Positions 56,611 to 64,000 of a stretch of 64,000 nucleotides of DNA are shown here, one piece after another. The stretch's first letter is position 1; every line of letters begins with the position of its first letter. The notes under the pieces are model-generated. The model ran no database searches. It had not been told where the DNA came from and saw only the letters and a program-made list of their open reading frames with translations. This stretch comes from Owenia fusiformis (lineage: Eukaryota; Annelida; Polychaeta; Sabellida; Oweniidae): assembly GCA_903813345.2 (NCBI GenBank), contig CAIIXF020000003.1, positions 11,920,931 to 11,984,930 on the forward strand, given 5' to 3'. Both the position numbers and the translations under genes were made by a program.

Positions 56611-59069
56611 CATCTTATTCTGGATGACTCAGCTTATTCTGGATGACTCGGCTTATTTAAGATGACTGGGCTTAAAAAAGTCTAGATCTGGAGTCTGAAA
56701 TTGAACTTCGTTCAATTTCCAAAGTCTAGTTATTATTATTTTTCTTTCCGAACCAGTTTTCTCAGCAACTAGAAGGACTTACTTAAATCTGCTAACACAG
56801 TCAACTGGGTAATGAGACCTAGTTTCTGGGAAATTAGGTCAAATGTTTATCTAGGTCAAACGTCAAAATCTAGGTCAAATCGTTAGTTTTCACTATTTTA
56901 CAAGTTTTCTCAGTCGTCCTTCGGTATTTTGGCTCCGGGTTTTTTTCATCTTGTAGCTTAGATAAAAAGCTAATTCCGAAAGGCAAATCGTTTTTTGATT
57001 ACTCTTACCGATTTTGAGAAATGACGTCCGAAAAGTAGGTCAGAACATAAAAAGTCCTCCAAATTCAACGTGTGAATTATCAAATAGGTGTAGAATGATC
57101 TCATCTCTGACTTTTGGTTTGGAATTTATGTCGTTTTGAAAGCTCAAAAATCGCTAAATTTGGTGCCCCATGTTATGGCAATGGGAAAAAAGATTTTTTT
57201 GAAGTGTAAAATACGAGATAAAGACTGAGTACAGCTTCACATAATGAAAGCCTATCAAAGAAAGGGACCTCAAAAGCTAGCTAGCTTCACAATTTGGTCA
57301 CCAAAATGCCTAGGTCAAAATCTGGTTCAAATTTATAGTTTTAACTTATTTTTGCGATTCTGACACTACACTTTAATTATTTGCTTCAAAATTTTGTATA
57401 CATGTAGCAAAGAGTGTGCTAATAGTATTAGCCTTTTGCCGTCAGAAAGTATTTTGACCCACTTTTGAGATATAGTGTCCGAAAAGTAGGTCAACATGAA
57501 AGTTTCTCCAAATTTAACGTATGAGTTATGAATTAAGGGTAGAATTTTCTCAGGAATCAGAATCTTTAAACCAAATTTCGATCCAACTTCTGATTAGATA
57601 GTTATAGCGGTTTGAAGTCTCGAAAAGTCGATATGATGATATCCCCATGTTGAGCCAATGGAGTCGAAGATAACATTCTTAAGAGTTGTCTAAATGTCTA
57701 TATTCTAGCTGACTCAGCTTATTCTGAATGACTCAGCTTACAAGTATTTGGATGACTCAGCTTAAAAAAAGTATTAAATCTGGAGTCTTAAATTGAACTT
57801 GTTCAATTTACATGTCTAGTTATTATTATTATTATTTTTCTCTACGCGTTTTCTCAATAACTAGAAGACATTGAGTCAAGTCCTGTATATGGTCAATTTA
57901 GGTCCAGTATCTAGTTTCTCGGAAATTGGGTCAAATTTTTATCTAGGTCAAAGGTCAAGAACTAGGTCAAATCCAGTACTTTGTCACTTTTTTCAATTTT
58001 CTCATTCGTCCTTCAATATTTTCGATCCAGGTTTTTTTCATTGTGTTCCTCATAAAAAAGTAGGAAAGCTAAGGTCGATTTATTTTTTAGATATCTCAAA
58101 CCGATTTTGAGATATGGCGTCCAGAAAGTAGGTCACACCAAAACGTGCTCCAAATTCAATGTATGAGTTATGAATAAGAGGTAGAATTTTGTCAGGAATC
58201 CAAATCTACAAACCAAATTTCGATCCGACTTCTGGTTCGGAAGTTATGGCGTTTTGAAAACTCAAAAATCGCTAAATTTTGTGCCCATGTTAAGTCAATG
58301 GGAAAAAAGATTTTTTTGAAGTGAAAAATACGAAATATAGACTGAGTTCAGCTTAATTTAATGAAAGCCTTCAAAAGAAGGGGAGCTCAAAAGCCATCTA
58401 GCTTCAGAATTTGGACACCAAAATTCCTAGGTCAAAATCTAGGTCAAATTCAAAGGTTTTTCTTATTTTTGCGATTCTGACACTACACTTCAATTATATT
58501 CTTCGAAATTGTGTATACATGTAGCCAAGAGTGTGCTAATAGTGTTAGCCTTTTGCCGTCAGAAAGTATTTTGACCCACTTTTGAGATATGGTGTCCGAA
58601 AAGTAGGTCAAAATAAAAAGTTCTCCAAATTTAACGTATGAGTTATGAATTAGGGGTAGAATTTTGTCAGGAATCCGAATCTGCAAACTAAATATCGATC
58701 CGACTCCCGGTTCGGAAGTTATGGCGTGTCCGAAAAGTAGGTCAAAATAAAAAGTTTCCAAATTTAACGTGTGAGTTATGAATTAAGAGTAGAATTTTGT
58801 CAGGAATCCAAATCTGCAAACCAAATTTCGATCCGACTTCTGGTTCCAAAGTTATGGCGTGTCCAAAAAGTAGGTCAAAATAAAAATTCGCCAAATTTAA
58901 CGTATGAGTTATGAATTAGTGGTAGAATTTTGTCAGGAATCCGAATCTTTAAATCAAATTTAGATCCGACTTCCGGTTCGGAAGTTATGGCGTTTTGAAA
59001 TTTCGGAAAATCGATCTGATGGTACCCTGATAGAAAGTCAAGAGTAGAGAAGAAAATATTGAAAAATTC

Positions 59070-59255
59070 ACCCATCCTTCCTATCTGATCCTATCCTATC
59101 CTTCCTATCTATCCTTCCTTCGTATCCTTTCTTTCCTATCCTTCCTATCCTCTCCTATCATATCCTTTCTTCCTATTCTGTTCTATCCTATCCTTCTTTC
59201 TTATTCTATCCTATCGTTCCTTCCCATTCTATCCTATCCTACCTTCCAATTTTAT
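59070..59255. repeat. CTATCCTTC simple repeat, unit 3
   Basis: The same run, nearly identical to 56425-56610, in the third unit. The second unit lacks it, which accounts for part of its shorter length. Confidence 0.85.
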
Positions 59256-60185
59256 CCATCCATCTTATTCTGGATGACTCAGCTTATTCTCGATGACTCG
59301 GCTTATTTTAGATGACTGGGCTTAAAAAAAGTCTAGATCTGGAGTCTGAAATTGAACTTCGTTCAATTTCCAAAGTCTAGTTATTATTATTATGTTGTGT
59401 ATGATTCAAGGTTTATGTTCTGACTGTCATGATAAGGAGTCTCAACTTGTGCGATTAAGGAAGCCATTTTAATAAGTTGATGTCTTTGAGTCACTGTCAG
59501 TGCCCCCTGGAGGAAGTCAAGTAAGTAAAACTCATGTCTGAAAACAAAAATAACACTTTATGCCGAAAGTACTTAAGTACAATGTTTATTGAAACTGGAA
59601 AAAAGGAGTAAATGCCTCCAAAAATTTCACAATCTTGGATGATGTTTTAAGTCTTAAGCAAAACAGATCTAATTGACGCATGTTGCATTCTAAATTCTCA
59701 GTCATGTATTTATGGTGTCATTTTCATTTCAACAGAGTTCAAATTTATAAGTGCAATTTCTAGAAGTCGTACAACAGGTTAAAATATTCTGTCAAGTTCC
59801 TGCAGGTGAACAAAAAAACACCATTTGCAAACCCTGGCAACTTAAACCCAAAACTGACCACACCTGTTCAAAATACAGACTTTCTAATGATTAATTGAGT
59901 ACATTGTACATGTATTATCTATGTGTATGTATATAGTGCACACATAAGGGCAATGTCCATAGTTTAGACCACCATCAAAAATCACTTAATTTACATGATT
60001 GATGTAGATCATAAACTAACATGTTTTTACCAGTTAAAATTAGGACATCTCTCATATCATAAAGTTGTACCATTACAAATAACTAAATAAAGGCACAGGG
60101 GTTTAAGAAAAATATCCGATATTCACTTTTTCTTAAAGCCTTGTGCCTTCATAATGCAAACCAGCATTTTTCATGCAAACCATAC

Positions 60186-60380
60186 CTTGTTGATTCTTGT
60201 AACAACAGGTGAGGTTGGACAAAGAATTTCACTTTCAGCTTTAGCCTGCATGGAGCCTGGAGACAGCGGTCTATCTGGTTGCGGGTATTCATTCAGCCAC
60301 AGGCTTTCTCCCTTCCTGCCTGTGTATTGCAGACCAAAATATTCACTCTCTGGACCCATAATTCCCAGTTTTTCACAAAC
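60186..60380 (-). pseudogene. MYLIP: MYLIP-like FERM F1 exon with 4-bp frameshift (copy 2)
   Basis: Paralogue of 5238-5428, with the same acceptor and the AAG|GTATGG donor. It is 195 bp against 191 bp, and the extra ATTC breaks the frame about halfway. Confidence 0.88.
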
Positions 60381-61723
60381 CTAAAACAAGGAGTAATACT
60401 AGTTAGTTACATCTAATACCACAGTCCCACTTTCTGCTTTAAATTCTTTACAGTCCTAACAGAATTGATACTGAGATTTCTCCTTCAGGAGTTAATGGGA
60501 GAGGCCGATTATGTTGTTATTTAGATCTGGTATTAAATAACCTGACCAACAGCCAACAAGAATATATTTTTGATGATGATGGGGATCTATCAGGAGCGGA
60601 TCTGAGAACCAACAAGGGGGGCCGACATTTCAGTTCAGAGTAAAAAACGTCCGCGCTTGCACGCAAAAAAAATTGTGGGCCCCTAAAACCCAAAAGTGGG
60701 CCCAAATTTTGAGGCCCATTTTCTTCAAAATTAGGCCTGAAATTGAAAAATAGGGCCTTAAAAGGACCAGTAATGACCAAAAAGGCCCACTTTTTAGGGC
60801 CTCGGGCCTTTTCTGATCTGCCAGTGTCTATTAATAAGCACATTTATAAAGTGGCACTGAATTCAATGCAGGCAATGACAGTATCATTGATAACAATCGA
60901 TATTGTCAAGTGTATTTGGCTTTCAGATTCTGATAAAAAAAAGTATACAGTATTAAAGTTGACATCAAATAAGACAAAAAATATCTGGTGATCATGCGAA
61001 ATGACACGAGATAAATTATGGTCTGATAAAATACTTCAAAATGTTGAGATAACATGGCATAAGGTCTGGTGGGATTATTTAAAATTGTGAAGTCAGAAAA
61101 TTCCCGAATCAGTGGGCGATCAATTAATCAGTGATATATTATTTTGTTTTAGTATCTGAGTCATATTTCAACAATTGCAGTTCTATCTCTAAAAAATACT
61201 TGAAAATCACATGATAAACACAAGTCTTGCGTAGGCAACGCAAAAGCCACCTGTATTGAATAAAATTTATTTGCCAATTGGTAACAGACACCCACACAAT
61301 TTCAAGTCCATCCAGGGTCATACCTTTTGGCGGATGGATATGGAACCTCATACCTTAATGTTTTATGACATCACACTGATTTTTGTCTCTGCACCTTTTT
61401 TGGCAGAAAATATCATTTTTAGTTCAAAATGCATAAAAACGTCGGAACTGGCTGAATATGTGAAAAATTTATCCATTCAGGCTAGAAAGGGTTAATTTGC
61501 CCTACCCCAAATACGTCTAAATACGTCTAAATATGCTAGTTTCTACTAAGAGTTGCATCATTGACTAAATCTACGACAAACACTGCGTGAAATATATAGT
61601 ATAGGTCAAGGCTCTGAATAAGAAATAAATATACAGTTTTAATGCTGATAAGATTTAAATGACCAAAGAAGTAGATGCATGGGCTTTAATGAGTTTCATT
61701 ATTAAATGAAAGACAAGTACTTA

Positions 61724-62736
61724 CACGCCCGGTGATCGTACAAAATGGATGGAGGGGGGGATTAGGCGATTTCTGCAAGAAAACTCAACAAATTTGGAAG
61801 ATTTATTTTTTCAAGAGAAAATTTACAACTGAATTGCCAAATGAATAGGCGCAGTGCATGGCAAAATATGTTAGGTCATCTAGTATTTTTTTTGAACTGA
61901 TACCCTTCTAAGATATGAGATGTATTAAAAAAGGCGCATCACCATCAATGTGCAAAAGTCAATGTTTTTGCTATAAATCGGGCATCAATGGTCTACACGA
62001 CCTGTAATAAACAGGTATAATGGACGTTATTATCACAATACTTATGACATTGCTCACTTTTTAAAGTTAGTTTCCATGCGTTATACAAAAAATAATCGAA
62101 ATAAATTAATATTGGATGGAGGGGGGGGATTGGATGGAGGGGGGGATCACATGTATGTAAGACATGCTACTTGAATTTATTCTTGTTACTCCAAATTTTC
62201 GCATTTTTCATTCTCCAGAGATATAATATCCAGTTTCTTAAAGGGGTACTGATTTTAGTTTTTTCAAATACATGAGTTCTTGAAAATTTGTTCCATCGTA
62301 AAGACATATTAATCCCCCCCTCCATCCACTCCCCCCCCCCTCCATCCAAAATTAATTAATTTCGATTATTTTTTGTATAACGCATGGACGCTAACTTTTA
62401 AAAGTGAGCAATGTCATTAGTATTGTGATAATAATGTCCCTTATACCTATTTATTACAGGTTGTGTAGACCATTGTTGCCCAATTTATAGCAAAAACATT
62501 GACTTTTGCACGTTGGTGATGATGCGCCTTTTTTAATAGATCTCATATCTTTGAAGGGTATCAATTCAAAAAAAATACTAGATGACCTAACATATTTTGC
62601 CATGCACTGCGCCTATTCATTTGGCAATTGAGTTGTAAATTTTCTCTTGAAAAAATAAATCTTCCAAATTTGTTGAGTTTTCTTGCAGAAATCGCCTAAT
62701 CCCCCCTCCATCCATTTTGTACGATCACCGGGCGTG
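61724..62736. mobile_element. 1013-bp foldback, CACGCCCGG ends, TSD ACTTA
   Basis: The ends are CACGCCCGGTGATCGTAC and GTACGATCACCGGGCGTG, with arms of nearly 400 bp that are almost perfect complements, around a centre of about 235 bp. ACTTA flanks both sides (61719-61723, 62737-62741). Duplication copy 1 has the empty site agtACTTAgg (6853-6860). The arms contain G-runs and ggatggagg words. No transposase. Confidence 0.92.
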
Positions 62737-62992
62737 ACTTAGGAAAGCATAAAATTCAGTAATGGATTCAGATGAAATAGATGGACTTTTAATAAATATT
62801 CATAGTATTATGATTGGTTAAGGCTAGATGAAAGAATAATCTCTAACTCAGAGAGTAAAGATGAGGCACAAATATATATTCATACATCATTATAGCTTGT
62901 CTGTAATTGTTGGCATGTTCACTGTATATAAGTTTATTGATGATTTTCTTGCCATGAACCATATAAAAAATAGGTTTTTGAGACAAGTATAC

Positions 62993-63235
62993 ACTGCGTG
63001 AAATATGGGATTCCAACTCTTGACACGTCTAGAAACTCGTCTTTACACGCCGGGTTTCTAGACGTGCCAATTATTTACACCTCTTGACACGCGATGAATT
63101 CAACTCTTTACACCTCTTTGCACTTCTTGGCACACGCAGTGCAAAGACGTGTAAAGACCATGTCAAAAAGTCTTTACACGCCCTGTGACAATTAATGGAA
63201 TCTCTTGACACGCTCTTGGCACACTGAACAACATA
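62993..63235. repeat. CTTGACACG/CTTTACACG motif patch
   Basis: About ten copies of CTTGACACG, CTTTACACG or their complements occur in 230 bp, with partial inverted symmetry (cgtctagaaactcg / gggtttctagacgtg near 63018-63056). It begins exactly at the right breakpoint of duplication copy 2. Confidence 0.6.
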
Positions 63236-63239
63236 ATTA

Positions 63240-64000
63240 TGTGTAAACAACTAACCTAATTACCAATAGCAATAAATACAGTATTTTAACGATTGCAAGT
63301 ATTTTCTCTGATACTTTTAATTGATATATTTTTTAATCATTCTTTCGCAGACTGTTTGGAACAAGTACATGTAGCAAATATTAAGCAGACTATTTTGTAT
63401 GTACGCTGACACATTGACTTATTTAAACATTTTGGCAATTTCATGCCGCCTTTTGAAAATATAAATCAGTTACAGGCAATGCTAATCGACGCATTGATCC
63501 TAAGTGAAGGAAATACATATCATGATAAGAAAAAGAAAGGCGTTTCAAGGATAAAACGTGCAATAAACTTTGAAAACACTGATACATCAGGCCTATTTAT
63601 ATATTTATTTTGTATTAGCTTAATATAAAGATAACCTTACTTTTCGATGAGTATTTGGATTTCGGAGTAATTTGTTTCAAATTTACCCTGCGTGCAGAGT
63701 CTAGTTAAACTACAAGACGGAGCTCTCTTCTTTAAAGAAGTGAAGTCGAACGAATGCAAAGGGTATTTCAAGTTAAGTCAATACAAATTATCGCCGACTT
63801 AACTTGTGACCATACATATGATAAATGAGGGGCATTTTAATACACAATTGGGCAAAACAAGCATATTCAATCGAATGTACCATTCTCTCTGCTGTTCTTT
63901 CCCAGCCTATCCATAAACAGACAGGTACAAGTTCCCATAGTTTTCGCAACATCTAATTCTATGATCAATTGCTAGACACAGCAAATATACTAATTAATTG
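63240..64000. other. Unannotated right end
   Basis: AT-rich sequence with no recognised gene. The 61-codon open frame at 63443-63628 has no family resemblance. The first MYLIP exon of copy 2 might be expected on this side, but I could not identify it. Confidence 0.35.

Larger units (their letters stand above)
55213..59391. mobile_element. Tandem Helitron/HINE-like insertion, three units
   Basis: Relative to copy 1, 4.2 kb replaces about 18 bp of the MYLIP F2 exon. Three related units end at CTAG (56726-56729, 57826-57829, 59377-59380), each followed by TTATTATT. In the first and third units the CTAG is preceded by a hairpin (stem AAATTGAAC/GTTCAATTT, loop TTC) and about 8 bases; the second has a slightly degraded version. 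The left end carries AGACTCCAGAT and each right end ATCTGGAGTCT, like subterminal inverted repeats. A 3' hairpin close to CTAG in a T-rich site fits non-autonomous Helitron/Helentron (HINE) elements. Bodies share 'gtccgaaaagtaggtcaaaat' repeats. No Rep/helicase. Confidence 0.55.
55065..60380 (-). pseudogene. MYLIP: MYLIP-like FERM region, copy 2, multiply broken
   Basis: The F1 exon (60186-60380) has a 4-bp ATTC duplication at about 60287-60294 that shifts the frame after GESLWLN. The F2/F3 exon survives as 59392-59537 and 55065-55212, separated by a 4.2-kb insertion. It has a 9-bp in-frame deletion near 59519. Its last ~100 bp and donor site are lost in a deletion of about 280 bp at 55068. 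It retains GAG where copy 1 has TAG. This copy cannot encode a FERM domain. Confidence 0.88.
50700..62992. repeat. Large direct duplication, copy 2
   Basis: This is the second copy of 1-8515, enlarged by three insertions: a poly(A)-ended piece near 54523-54946, a Helitron-like array at 55213-59391, and a foldback element at 61724-62736. It lacks the 6880-8283 MITE of copy 1. It has a deletion of about 280 bp at 55068 between short C-rich repeats (cgcacccc and cgcccc in copy 1). Just past the right breakpoint is a short piece, cactgcgtgaaatat, which also occurs inside the block (about 6718 and 61580). That suggests repeat-mediated rearrangement at the junction. Confidence 0.93.

Noticed and set aside
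56435-56665. 76-codon Ser/Leu/Pro-rich frame that looks like a membrane segment
   Set aside because: It is a translation of the CTATCCTTC simple repeat.

Overview
The window is AT-rich, intron-bearing animal DNA. Coding exons are short and separated by introns of kilobases, with GT..AG splice sites, and almost everything else is mobile-element debris: LINE fragments, tRNA-type SINE heads, a solo LTR, and many MITE and foldback elements. No bacterial features are present. The mix suggests a marine invertebrate with a repeat-rich genome. An echinoderm, hemichordate or similar animal would fit, but I cannot name the species.

Two host gene families are recognisable. (1) A complete cytosolic-type sulfotransferase gene lies on the + strand at 33648-47655. 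Its seven exons join in frame to 323 codons plus a stop, across all six phase-matched junctions. (2) A MYLIP/IDOL-type gene (FERM-RING E3 ubiquitin ligase) lies on the - strand and is present twice because of a large direct duplication (about 1-8515 and 50700-62992). Copy 1 keeps two FERM exons (5238-5428, 4169-4594) but has an in-frame TAG. Copy 2 has a 4-bp frameshift in the first of these exons. Its second exon is split by a 4.2-kb Helitron-like insertion and has lost its 3' end. The RING-coding last exon beside copy 2 (49871-50226) is intact.

Layout: 1-8515 duplicated block, copy 1, containing a 1.4-kb AAAGCG-motif MITE. 8885-11460 LINE with RT. 12081-14340 a MITE and an antisense LINE remnant carrying two nested insertions. 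14725-16610 solo LTR. 16981-22890 large inverted-repeat structure around a decayed antisense RT. 23537-25465 GTGCAA minisatellite. 25814-29081 TIR element with a GT-rich core. 30112-31075 TA-flanked MITE inside an antisense LINE. 32030-32315 SINE. 33648-47655 sulfotransferase, its introns packed with foldback elements. 47656-49860 intergenic with a LINE tail and a small MITE. 49871-62992 MYLIP copy 2 block with extra insertions. 62993-64000 a CTTGACACG-motif patch and unannotated sequence.

The duplication is useful because one copy serves as the empty-site control for insertions in the other. This gives direct evidence of element ends: 5-bp ACTTA for the CACGCC foldback and a 3-bp TAA-type duplication for the AAAGCG MITE. 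A comparison between two copies of the CACGCC element likewise shows a 793-bp element inserted between AAA and TTT with no duplication. The most unusual theme is a set of elements whose interior is built of one short motif per family (AAAGC, GAACG, TACG, GGTGCAA, CTTGACACG). Two of them share CACACCAA in their terminal repeats and have TWA-type target duplications.
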